Position numbers and translations under genes: made by a program. Shown piece by piece: positions 47,000-54,121 of a stretch of DNA of 54,121 nucleotides. A model generated the notes under the pieces. The model had not been told where the DNA came from and made no database searches. It saw nothing but the letters and a program-made list of their open reading frames with translations. The DNA is from an uncultured Schlesneria sp. (lineage in GTDB: Bacteria; Planctomycetota; Planctomycetia; Planctomycetales; Planctomycetaceae): assembly GCA_903899985.1 (NCBI GenBank), contig CAIULL010000110.1:1-54121 (forward strand), read 5' to 3'. Numbering within the stretch: the first letter of the stretch is position 1; each line of letters begins with the position of its first letter.

Positions 47000-47584
47000 G
47001 TGAGGCAAGAACCTCAAGTGATTACTGTCTGGGTACGTCTCGTTTTCATTACTGCGATTGCGCTATTGGTCGCACAATCCGTGTTCATCCACAAATACGG
47101 CGAGCCTTACCCCACCATCACGATGCCAAGTTTCAAGGGCAGTGGAGGATTCCAGAATGGCCGAGTCAAGATTATTCGATACGAGGCCGTGTTCATCGCC
47201 AATGGAGAAGAGTTCTCGTTTAAGCCCAAAGTTCTTCTTGAGAAGTTTCCCGACAGTCACATCGCTGAGATCTCTCAATCCCTGATGCCCACCCCAGCCG
47301 TAGGTGTCACAAAAGCGACCCCAACGGGGCGTTTGAGTCGCCTTCGAGATATCGTTTTTCCCGGTTATGGGGCTCGGCGTAAGTCGCAGGATTCACCAGC
47401 ATACATCGCGTCGTTGAAAGACTGGTTGCGCTCCAGAGGGCGAGAACTTGTGCCGGATCGGCCGGTCTCTCGCGTAGAAATCCGCTGGTACTGGGAAATA
47501 TTTAGCATGGATGGAAACACGTTGAAAAGTGAGCGCGTGCCAATCGACATTCGTGTCGTTACGTTTCATGGAGAACCACGATGA
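47000..47584 (+). CDS. Single-pass membrane protein partnered with an HTTM protein
   Basis: 194 residues from GTG 47000 (GGCTAGG just upstream). One N-terminal membrane helix (about 11-28, WVRLVFITAIALLVAQSVF) is followed by an extracytoplasmic domain. No family was recognised with certainty. The next gene overlaps it in ATGA and encodes an HTTM protein. In other bacteria HTTM proteins are paired with a single-pass partner of this size (SdpA with SdpB in Bacillus, or DUF5819 proteins in actinobacteria). The layout suggests the same arrangement, but sequence similarity to SdpA is not visible to me. Confidence 0.75.
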   Translation: MRQEPQVITVWVRLVFITAIALLVAQSVFIHKYGEPYPTITMPSFKGSGGFQNGRVKIIRYEAVFIANGEEFSFKPKVLLEKFPDSHIAEISQSLMPTPAVGVTKATPTGRLSRLRDIVFPGYGARRKSQDSPAYIASLKDWLRSRGRELVPDRPVSRVEIRWYWEIFSMDGNTLKSERVPIDIRVVTFHGEPR

Positions 47585-48672
47585 CGATTCATGTCATTCG
47601 GGCTTTCGAGGCGAGAGCGTTCGAAAGTTATCGGGCAAGGGCGGAGGACCTGTCGATTTTCCGCGTTCTCTACGCGACTTTCATAATCTGCAACGTCATA
47701 CCGATCGCGGCTTGGTTGCCACTTGCCCCTCAAGCCTTCTTCGACCCACCAATTGGTCCAGCGGCACTATTCACCGCTCCGCCGCCAGCGATTGTGTTGC
47801 TTAGTCTCAATCTCCTTCTCGCTCTCTTCGCTACGATGCTGCTGGTGGGTTGGATGACCAGCCTCGCGTCTGCAGGCGTTGGATTAACTCTTATCGCTCT
47901 CGATTCCTGGGCCTACTCGCTGGGCAAGATTAATCACGACATTCTTCTTATCGTCACTCCGTTAGTTTTGGGATTCTCTGGCTGGGGTCGCAACCTTTCC
48001 ATCGACAGTATTCGTTTTCCACTCGCTGAAAGCGATCAGGCGGCAGTGTGGCCACCAGCCTTGCTTGCCCTGCTGGTGGGGTTTGCGATGTTCACTGCCG
48101 GTTGGGCAAAGGCAACCACAGGCTGGCTTAACCCTCAGCTTCGATGTACTTACGGTCATTTAGTCTACAATTACTTGCACACAGGTCGAGAGACGTGGGT
48201 CGGATGCTTGGCTCTTCGAATAGATTCGGCTTGGTTTTGGAAGACAGCTGATTGGTTCACTGTTGCTTTAGAGTTGACGTTTCTTCCCGCTGCCTTCGAT
48301 CGGAAGTTATTTCGTCTCAGTCTGGCGTTCGCCTCCCTTTTCCACCTCGGCGTACTTTTGCTGTTCGACATCCCGTTCTCTGCAAATATTGTCCCCTATG
48401 GGGCGTTTGTCAGCTATACCGGATTACCCTGCGTTCGAAACCTCAGGCTCCCCGATCTTCGATCAAGACTGAAGATGGTTTACATATTGTTCGTGGCATC
48501 CCTCACGCTTGGGCTTCTTGCAGCGTTGCTGGGGGAATCCGTGACAGATCTCTTACGCATCCCTTTTGACGAAATCGTCGTTTGGATAGGGGCGGTAATC
48601 GGAGTTGGTAGCATATTTCCCATGCTCATACATTGGAGCCCGCGTCCTGACGTTCTGAAAATAGGTGGATGA
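47581..48672 (+). CDS. HTTM (VKGC/SdpB-like) multi-pass membrane protein
   Basis: 363 residues with about eight hydrophobic helices. The N-terminal region RAEDLSIFRVLYATFIICNV followed by FFDPPIGPAALF is the typical start of HTTM-domain proteins, related to the membrane part of vitamin K-dependent gamma-carboxylase and to SdpB. The helices GWMTSLASAGVGLTLIALD and NHDILLIVTPLVLGFSGWG fit the family. HTTM proteins act on partner peptides or proteins at the membrane. The 4-nt overlap with the preceding single-pass protein argues for a two-component complex. No small SdpC-like substrate gene was found nearby. Confidence 0.8.
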   Translation: MTIHVIRAFEARAFESYRARAEDLSIFRVLYATFIICNVIPIAAWLPLAPQAFFDPPIGPAALFTAPPPAIVLLSLNLLLALFATMLLVGWMTSLASAGVGLTLIALDSWAYSLGKINHDILLIVTPLVLGFSGWGRNLSIDSIRFPLAESDQAAVWPPALLALLVGFAMFTAGWAKATTGWLNPQLRCTYGHLVYNYLHTGRETWVGCLALRIDSAWFWKTADWFTVALELTFLPAAFDRKLFRLSLAFASLFHLGVLLLFDIPFSANIVPYGAFVSYTGLPCVRNLRLPDLRSRLKMVYILFVASLTLGLLAALLGESVTDLLRIPFDEIVVWIGAVIGVGSIFPMLIHWSPRPDVLKIGG

Positions 48673-48849
48673 TATCGGTCGTAAACTTAGCCACTTTCGA
48701 ATAACCAGCGCAACCGAAAATCCTGAGGTATCAGCAGCGTTCTAGTTCTAGAGATCTCGATCCATGTCGCAAGGCCCTTTTCACGACGCTCCTTCGTCAT
48801 GAAGGACATTCTTCAATCAGCATTCAATTTGGACCTGTAAACAATCGAA
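48673..48849. other. Short intergenic region
   Basis: 177 bp with no recognised element. Confidence 0.3.
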
Positions 48850-50508
48850 ATGAACGCACAAACCCAGGCACTTGCCCGACGAACGGATCTTGACGCTTTG
48901 CGAGCTGGCGCGATGTTGCTCGGGATTGTCCTGCACGCTTCACTTTCGTTTTTCCCAGCATTCTGGATCGTCACCGATTGTCGGCAGGAACCTGGTTTCG
49001 GCTTCATTTTCTCGGCGATTCATGGCTTTAGAATGCCGCTGTTCTTTGTCATGAGTGGCTTCTTCAGCGCAATGCTGCTCCACCGTCGTGGTTGGAAGTC
49101 GCTTGTCAAACAGCGGTTCCACAGGGTGTTTCTACCTTTGCTATTGGGCATGGTGACCGTCGTCCCGCTGACTGTCGGTATTTCCGCTCTCGCAATGTCC
49201 TCCGCCCCACTGAAATCGGAAGGAACACCTTCGGCTGGGGATGCGTCGAATCTTTGGGGAGCCGCGCGAGCGGGAGACCTCGGCGTCATCGAACGACATC
49301 TGACCGGCGGGGCTGGGGTGGACGCCGTGGATCCCGTACAGGGGGTTACGCCGTTGATTTCGGCCGCACTGACCGATCAGACAGAAGCCATCGAACTTCT
49401 TATTCGTCGAGGGGCCAATGTGAATGGCCTGTCGAATGACGGAGGGACAGCCCTGCATGCGGCAGCCTTTCTGGGCCACGAGAACGCGGTCGAGTTGCTC
49501 GTACGGAACGGTGCGAAGGTCAATGCGAAGAACAATCGTGGTAACACGCCGTTGGATGTCGCCCTCCTCGATGAAGGGACAACCCGTTACATTGCGTCGC
49601 TTCTGCAGCTTGAGCTAAACGAAGAAGGTCTCGGACGCCGCAAGGCCGCGATCGCGGAGTCACTGCGCCAGCACGGGGCAACGGCCGGGCCAAAGACGAG
49701 CCTGACGGACACGCTGATGCAGATGCCCCTGTTCCACCACCTGTGGTTCTTATGGTTCCTCTGGTGGCTGGTCGTTGGCTATGCCGCCCTGCACGCGGTT
49801 GGGTCGCGACTTTCTTTGTTCCGGCTGCCCGACTGGCTGCTTCTTTCGCCCACCCGCTACCTCTGGCTGATTCCGTTAACGATGATCCCGCAGTGGTACA
49901 TGGGAGAATACGGCACCATCCCGATGATCGGTCCCGATACTTCGACCGGCCTCTTGCCGATCCCGCACGTGTTTGCGTATTACGCAATTTTCTTCGGCTT
50001 CGGGGCGATCTATTTCGGGTTTGACGACCGATCAGGTCACGTTGGTGAGCGGTGGTGGCTACCACTGATATTAGGGCTCGTGGTCATCCTGCCGCTGATG
50101 TTGGCCCTCACCGAGGGCTGGACAGGCCCAACAGGATTTGGACTCAACTCGAACGCTCGCCGGATCATCATCGTCGCGTTGCAGGCGACTTACCCCTGGT
50201 TCATGACTTTTGGACTTATGGGTTTGTTACGGCAAGTCTGCACCGTTGAAAGCTCAACGGTGCAATACCTGTCGGACGCAGCTTACTGGCTTTACCTGGC
50301 ACATCTGCCACTGATCGTCGGGGCTCAGTACTGTGTTCGAGACTGGCCCTACCCAGCCATCGTGAAATTTCTGCTCATCGTCGTGGTCGTGACCTGCTTC
50401 CTGTTATGGACGTATCAGACGATGGTCCGCTACACGTGGCTCGGGCGTTTTTTAAACGGGCCTCGAACTCGCCCCGAACGGGCACTGTCGCCTGCAGTCA
50501 GCACGTGA
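48850..50508 (+). CDS. Acyltransferase family 3 protein with inserted ankyrin repeats
   Basis: 552 residues. The N-terminus (RTDLDALRAGAMLLGIVLHA, then MPLFFVMSGFFSAMLL) and the C-terminal multi-helix part (LWFLWFLWWLVVGYAALHAV through IVVVVTCFLLWTYQTMVRYT) are those of membrane acyltransferases of the OafA/OpgC type, with the conserved His near 29. Between them, at about 133-255, lies a soluble block of ankyrin repeats (NLWGAARAGDLGVIERHL, TPLISAALTDQTEAIELLIR, TALHAAAFLGHENAVELLVR, TPLDVALLDEG). Acyltransferases of this family decorate exported glycans. The ankyrin block probably docks a partner protein on one side of the membrane. The insertion is unusual. Confidence 0.88.
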   Translation: MNAQTQALARRTDLDALRAGAMLLGIVLHASLSFFPAFWIVTDCRQEPGFGFIFSAIHGFRMPLFFVMSGFFSAMLLHRRGWKSLVKQRFHRVFLPLLLGMVTVVPLTVGISALAMSSAPLKSEGTPSAGDASNLWGAARAGDLGVIERHLTGGAGVDAVDPVQGVTPLISAALTDQTEAIELLIRRGANVNGLSNDGGTALHAAAFLGHENAVELLVRNGAKVNAKNNRGNTPLDVALLDEGTTRYIASLLQLELNEEGLGRRKAAIAESLRQHGATAGPKTSLTDTLMQMPLFHHLWFLWFLWWLVVGYAALHAVGSRLSLFRLPDWLLLSPTRYLWLIPLTMIPQWYMGEYGTIPMIGPDTSTGLLPIPHVFAYYAIFFGFGAIYFGFDDRSGHVGERWWLPLILGLVVILPLMLALTEGWTGPTGFGLNSNARRIIIVALQATYPWFMTFGLMGLLRQVCTVESSTVQYLSDAAYWLYLAHLPLIVGAQYCVRDWPYPAIVKFLLIVVVVTCFLLWTYQTMVRYTWLGRFLNGPRTRPERALSPAVST

Positions 50509-50707
50509 CAGTGTGCCAGCGACAGGACTTATTCGATTTTCTATTCACTTGAATCAGGGCAGGAATTCCCATTGCCGATGCGTGTATCGCTTCGATCATT
50601 TCATAAAAACGGCAATCGGCCACGAAATTGCAGCTTGGGGAGTCCGTTCAGTTGGTTGAGTACGTCCCGCTTGGATTATATACCGGAACAGGTTTATCAA
50701 ACCCATT

Positions 50708-51514
50708 CTATTTATCGCGGCGAGGTATCCACGTGAGAACAGGAAGGTTAGTAGCGGCTCGGCTTGCGTTCGATTTAAGCAGCAATTCCTTCAGAGCAGC
50801 GTACATCCATTCCCTGCGATCGGATTGCAGCAGTGAGCCGAATTTGACGGTACGGTCCGACCGAAGTTCAATCAAGCGACTGGAATTGGATCTTCCTTCC
50901 GATTCCCAAGTGTTGGTTGTTAACGTAATAGACTGAACTTGCAACGGGTCGAACCGTTGTTTCCAGACGAGGAGGCCGATACCCGTGGCGACATAGGAAT
51001 TGAATTCGTCGATAACCACTTCCACTTTGCCGACGAGGCTCATAAGCGCGACACTGGCCATTCCTGTCCCGATGGCCACAAACGGAATGAGAAACACGCA
51101 CAGGAATAGAGTCGTACCCAGGTTCATCGGCCCGCCGTTCATTTCAGGCTTGCCATCTTTCACTCCAAGAGCCGGAAACCAGACCGGAAGCGGACCGATC
51201 AGGTTGGCGTAAAGACCGGCGATGGCAAGGAGTACAAAGATTGAGACGATGCTGTTCCAGAACAGTGCAAAGACCGCCGGAAACAAAAAACCAGTGATCG
51301 ATCGCAACGAAGTTCGCACGACGACTCCCTGATCCGCCGGCATGATCGAACATCCCGCTGGCGGCTGGATGAGGGTTTCTGCGATCGAACGGCTGCGGAA
51401 GCTCAATTCCGACAGCCTCGTCAACCGGCCGCATACCGGGCAAAGAGCGAATCCTTCCTGAATATTTATCGCTTCAGCCAGGATGAGTTCGTCGCAGTCC
51501 GGACAACGCTGCAT
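50708..51514 (-). CDS. Membrane protein with N-terminal zinc ribbon and PH-like region
   Basis: 268 residues. A zinc ribbon opens the chain (CPDCDELILAEA, CPVCGRLTRL). Two membrane helices follow (about 75-100 and 130-160), then a beta-rich cytoplasmic-type region (VEVVIDEFNSYVATGIGLLV, VQSITLTTNTWESEG, IELRSDRTVKFGSLLQSDR) that resembles a PH-like domain. Function unknown. The ATG at 51514 directly precedes the zinc ribbon. The preceding 199 bp (50509-50707) hold no recognised element apart from weak self-complementary stretches. Confidence 0.75.
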   Translation of the reverse strand: MQRCPDCDELILAEAINIQEGFALCPVCGRLTRLSELSFRSRSIAETLIQPPAGCSIMPADQGVVVRTSLRSITGFLFPAVFALFWNSIVSIFVLLAIAGLYANLIGPLPVWFPALGVKDGKPEMNGGPMNLGTTLFLCVFLIPFVAIGTGMASVALMSLVGKVEVVIDEFNSYVATGIGLLVWKQRFDPLQVQSITLTTNTWESEGRSNSSRLIELRSDRTVKFGSLLQSDRREWMYAALKELLLKSNASRAATNLPVLTWIPRRDK

Positions 51515-51682
51515 GGCTGCACCTTTCGTGAAGAGCCATTCGACCGGTTAAGACACTAAGCAACTTCCCGTTAATATACGCTTTGAATAAGCCGTTGGAT
51601 CACGAAATTCTCGCAGATATCAACGTCTGTCGATTCCCAGGAAGCCAACTCAGAGGAACGACAATGCAACGCATAACATTGA

Positions 51683-52099
51683 ATGGAATGTTCCTTGGCA
51701 GGATTTCACAAGAAGTTTCCACGACGATTAAAAAAATACTTTTTAATATTCGCATTTGTCGCGGTTTGGATCATCGCAATTCTGTATTGGATTTCACCTG
51801 CCTGGTTCGCGCAGACGTTTCTTAACATCCCTGCGATGTCCGTGGATGTTGCCCATATTCTTCGGGCAATCATGGGGCTTGATCTTGGGTTTGGCCTGTT
51901 CTGGCTCTGTTCCGCTTTCAATAACAGGCACCGAAATACGGCCGTGTTGACCACCGAGATTTTTGCAGGTGGCCTCGTGACTGGGAGACTGATCAGCCTG
52001 TTGGCAGATGGTTGGCCCTCGCCAATTCTGTTGGTCTACGTTGCTTTGGAATTTCTTCTGATTCCAATTGCCGTGTGGGTCTTCAGGTTGCCCGAGTGA
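51683..52099 (+). CDS. DUF4345-like four-helix membrane protein, copy 1
   Basis: 138 residues with four hydrophobic helices (about 19-37, 58-78, 91-107, 115-132). Landmarks RAIMGLDLGFGLFWL and GRLISLLADGWPSPILL fit the DUF4345 family of small inner-membrane proteins of unknown function. The ATG at 51683 lacks an obvious ribosome-binding site. A second copy, missing the N-terminus, lies at 53501-53857. The last ~115 bases of the two copies are nearly identical. Confidence 0.72.
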   Translation: MECSLAGFHKKFPRRLKKYFLIFAFVAVWIIAILYWISPAWFAQTFLNIPAMSVDVAHILRAIMGLDLGFGLFWLCSAFNNRHRNTAVLTTEIFAGGLVTGRLISLLADGWPSPILLVYVALEFLLIPIAVWVFRLPE

Positions 52100-52252
52100 G
52101 CCGATCAGCCTGGGCCACTTGCAGCAAGAGGAGGAGTCAGGAATCATATCGCTAAGTCGGTTCCTGAAACCTGATCTCGCACACATGGGATGAGAGCTGG
52201 GGACGTTACGAAGGAAATCGGCGTCAGGCATAAAATTCAACGTGGTTCGTAC

Positions 52253-53182
52253 ATGGAAACTGTGATGGATACAGCCTCAAAAGGGTATAACTCCAAGCGT
52301 CTGGGCATCTTTTCTCGTTTTAGTGAGATGAGGGCGTTAATCGCTGCCTATCGACGAAGCCCGGAAGCGCGGGTAAGGAATGCCATCGCCGAAGTGTTGG
52401 TTGCGATAGCGGAAATCGAGTCTGCCCTGGGAAAGCCATTACAGGATTTGGATATTCTCGAGATTGGATCTGGTCAACATTCGCTGGAACTTGCCGTTTT
52501 GAGCAATGGTAATCGTGCGATTGGCATTGACCAGGAAAATTGTGACGACAGATTGAATGTCAGGAACGTCCTGCGAACGATGAAAACCGATGGCTTTATT
52601 CGTACGGCAAAGACTGTTGTTCGCAAGTCAATGGGTTTTGATAAAGCAAAAAGGAAGGAATTTCTGAGGCAACGGGGGATTGCCTCATTTCCAAAGCTGA
52701 CTATCATGCAGATGGATGCGGAGTCCATGTCGTTTCCATCAAATTCATTTGACGTTATTTTCTCTGGTGCCGTTTTTGAACATATTGCTAACCCTGAGCA
52801 GGCGTTGCGGGAATCTGCAAGAGTTCTAAGGCCCGGCGGGGTCTTCAATTGCGGGTTTCATTTGTATACAAGCGATTCCGGCTGTCACGACGCTCGGATC
52901 TTCGCGAATCGATGAGGGGATCTTCCCTATTGGGCTCACCTGAGAAACTCGCACCGACACAAAGTGATCGAGAATACGTATCTCAATCGTCTACGATTAA
53001 AGGAATGGCGACGCATTATTGAAGCAACAATGCCCGGAGCGAAAGTCGAGGCCATGAACGACGGCGCCACTGATGCCAACTTGGTGTCAGAACTTGAGAA
53101 GATTCGCAAGAATGGCGAACTTACGGACTATTCTGACGAAGAACTCCTGTCATACGGAGTCAAGGTCTTGTGGAAACGATGA
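52253..53182 (+). pseudogene. SAM-dependent methyltransferase interrupted by an in-frame TGA
   Basis: One reading frame runs from the ATG at 52253 (an earlier ATG lies at 52190) to 53182, broken only by TGA at 52913-52915. The first part is a type 11 methyltransferase domain: motif I DILEIGSGQHSLELAV, acidic motif II AIGIDQEN, VIFSGAVFEHIANPEQAL and RVLRPGGVF. After the TGA the same frame continues GDLPYWAHLRNSHRHKVIEN and LKEWRRIIEATMPGAKVE, a plausible C-terminal domain. The codon before the stop is CGA, and a single CGA-to-TGA change would explain the break. It is flanked by duplicated DUF4345 genes, and the gene is probably inactive or produces a truncated enzyme. Confidence 0.78.
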
Positions 53183-53212
53183 CTCCACGATGACCAGGCC
53201 TATTCCCGCCTC

Positions 53213-53449
53213 CTAAGCGCGGCTTCCGACGCCGCGATACACGACAGCACCGATCAGGAGAACGGCAATTTCCAATAAAGCACTGGTGCCAGAACCCGGT
53301 TCAGGCACATAGGCTGATGAACGGGCGAAATCGACAATGCGGTAGTTGCCAGCATTCGCAACAAGAAGATTGCCATTGTTATCGAACGCGCCATGATAGG
53401 GGCTATTTAAGATTCCCTTGCCGATGTTCTGAATAAGACTTCCTGACAA
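53213..53449 (-). pseudogene. C-terminal remnant of a PEP-CTERM NHL-repeat protein
   Basis: Leftward frame with an NHL-like strand (ILNSPYHGAFDNNGNLLVAN, then AGNYRIVDF) and a PEP-CTERM sorting tail: VPEPGSG, a hydrophobic helix (ALLEIAVLLIGAVVY) and a terminal Arg. The preceding sequence shows FSLSGSLIQNIGKG only a few codons after a stop. A two-base shift lets VFE precede it, so the gene is truncated and frameshifted. It is the tail of an exopolysaccharide-associated secreted protein whose body was lost, most likely when the DUF4345 copy or nearby DNA was inserted. Confidence 0.72.
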
Positions 53450-53500
53450 GCTGAACTCTCAAACACTCGTATTTCAAAGTTCTGAACGAAGATTTACTTT

Positions 53501-53857
53501 TTGATCTTTGCATTTGTTGACGTTTCGATCATCACAATTCTGTACGGGATTTTTCGTGCCTGGTTCGCACGTACGTTTCTTAACATCCCTGAGATGTCCG
53601 TGGATTTTGCCCATATTCTTCAAGTAATCATAGGGCTTGATCTTGGGCTTGGCCTGTTCTGGCTCTGTTCCGCTTTCAATGACAGGCACCGAAATACGGC
53701 CGGGTTGACCACCGCGATTTTTGCAGGTGGCCTTGTGACTGGGAGACTGATCAGCCTGTTGGCAGATGGTTGGCCCTCGCCAATTCTGTTGGTCTACGTT
53801 GCTTTGGAATTTCTTCTGATTCCAATTGCCGTGTGGGTCTTCAGGTTGCCAGGGTGA
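53501..53857 (+). CDS. DUF4345-like membrane protein, copy 2 (N-terminally shortened)
   Basis: 118 residues from TTG 53501. An upstream stop at 53483-53485 blocks a longer start, so the copy lacks the N-terminal ~20 residues of copy 1. It is otherwise closely similar (ARTFLNIPEMSVDFAHIL, GLDLGLGLFWLCSAF), and nearly identical in sequence from about 53732 onward. It may be a decaying duplicate or may still encode a four-helix protein. Confidence 0.6.
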   Translation: MIFAFVDVSIITILYGIFRAWFARTFLNIPEMSVDFAHILQVIIGLDLGLGLFWLCSAFNDRHRNTAGLTTAIFAGGLVTGRLISLLADGWPSPILLVYVALEFLLIPIAVWVFRLPG

Positions 53858-53866
53858 GCCAAATGT

Positions 53867-53974
53867 ATGGGCAAGAAGGGAATCAATAAGTCGCACGTTC
53901 GCGCGTTGTTGGACGAACGCCAGTTTCGTACCATCGATGGAGTCTTATTTAAAAATCACAAGTTTGGCAGCTAA
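53867..53974 (+). CDS. Short ORF of 35 aa, possibly truncated
   Basis: MGKKGINKSHVRALLDER followed by QFRTIDGVLFKNHKFGS and TAA. Protein-like composition, but no clear ribosome-binding site and no recognised family. It may be the N-terminal stub of a gene cut by the mobile element that ends the window. Confidence 0.3.
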   Translation: MGKKGINKSHVRALLDERQFRTIDGVLFKNHKFGS

Positions 53975-54038
53975 TGGTGCTACCATGGGATACTTCGGTT
54001 CAACGACAAACAACGTGCGCCGTGTGAAGAGACGTTAA

Positions 54039-54121
54039 CTAACCGATGAGAGCAAATTTGGCGAAGTGGAGTGCGTAGAGCTTGTAGATGAAGTACTCCG
54101 GATCACGATATCCATAAGCCA
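54039..54121 (-). mobile_element. 3' end of an ISL3-family-like transposase gene (partial)
   Basis: The last 26 codons on the minus strand read AYGYRDPEYFIYKLYALH and then FAKFALIG before a TAG at 54041-54039. The pattern GYRDxEYFxxKIYAxH with a final A-L-x-G is the usual tail of ISL3-family transposases. The rest of the gene lies beyond the window. A terminal inverted repeat should lie between 53975 and 54038 or nearby but was not identified with confidence. Confidence 0.65.

Noticed and set aside
52880-52960. Selenocysteine or other recoding at the TGA in the methyltransferase
   Set aside because: No SECIS-like hairpin is evident after the TGA, and the enzyme family is not known to use selenocysteine. 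A point nonsense change is simpler.
53474-53896. Minus-strand frame of 140 codons
   Set aside because: It is antisense to DUF4345 copy 2. A matching antisense frame exists at copy 1 only because the DNA is duplicated.

Overview
The window looks like chromosome of a planctomycete, probably of the Planctomycetaceae/Schlesneria/Gimesia type, at moderate GC. The lineage call rests on family content: a DUF1587/1592/1588/1585 cytochrome c-like protein, DUF1552 and DUF1501 Tat-type proteins, a Cys-rich YTV-type repeat protein, a PEP-CTERM remnant, FG-GAP and WD40 exported proteins, and a divergent sigma-54 regulator. No tRNA, rRNA or CRISPR array was recognised. Everything below is read by eye. No database search was run.

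Layout. 1-6 kb: a partial, apparently frameshifted gene leaving the left edge, an ABC exporter fused to DUF1854, a 1.7 kb repeat-rich non-coding stretch, and a LURP-one/scramblase-like gene with an overlapping small gene. 6-11 kb: an FG-GAP protein, then nfeD, floA, a membrane-anchored protein and a GT4 glycosyltransferase. 11.8-17.5 kb: an MTAN-like phosphorylase, a small secreted protein, a sigma-54 activator-like protein head-to-head with an unknown gene, a Lys-rich basic protein and two lipoproteins. 17.7-25.4 kb: a SEC-C/TPR protein coupled to ribD, the YTV-like Cys-rich protein, a TrmH-type methyltransferase and a WD40 protein. 25.5-32 kb: DUF1592 and DUF1552 proteins, a CaCA antiporter and a DUF1501 protein. 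32-46 kb: housekeeping and metabolic genes (esterase, PH-like protein, cupin, YhcH, ligA, xylB-mazG, and the leftward run rluB-pyrK-apgM, then prlC). 46-54 kb: accessory and decaying DNA, with a prlC relic, an HTTM (SdpB-like) pair, an acyltransferase containing an ankyrin insert, duplicated DUF4345 genes around a nonsense-interrupted methyltransferase, a PEP-CTERM remnant, and the end of an ISL3-like transposase.

The strongest non-genic signal is repeat placement. Nearly every convergent gene junction holds palindromic or direct-repeat DNA of at least four distinct families. One family is built of 10-bp units in strict register and recurs at three separate loci. The best candidates for new biology are this decamer family, the junction palindromes, the HTTM pair, the ankyrin-in-acyltransferase fusion, and the sigma-54-like regulator with an altered GAFTGA loop.
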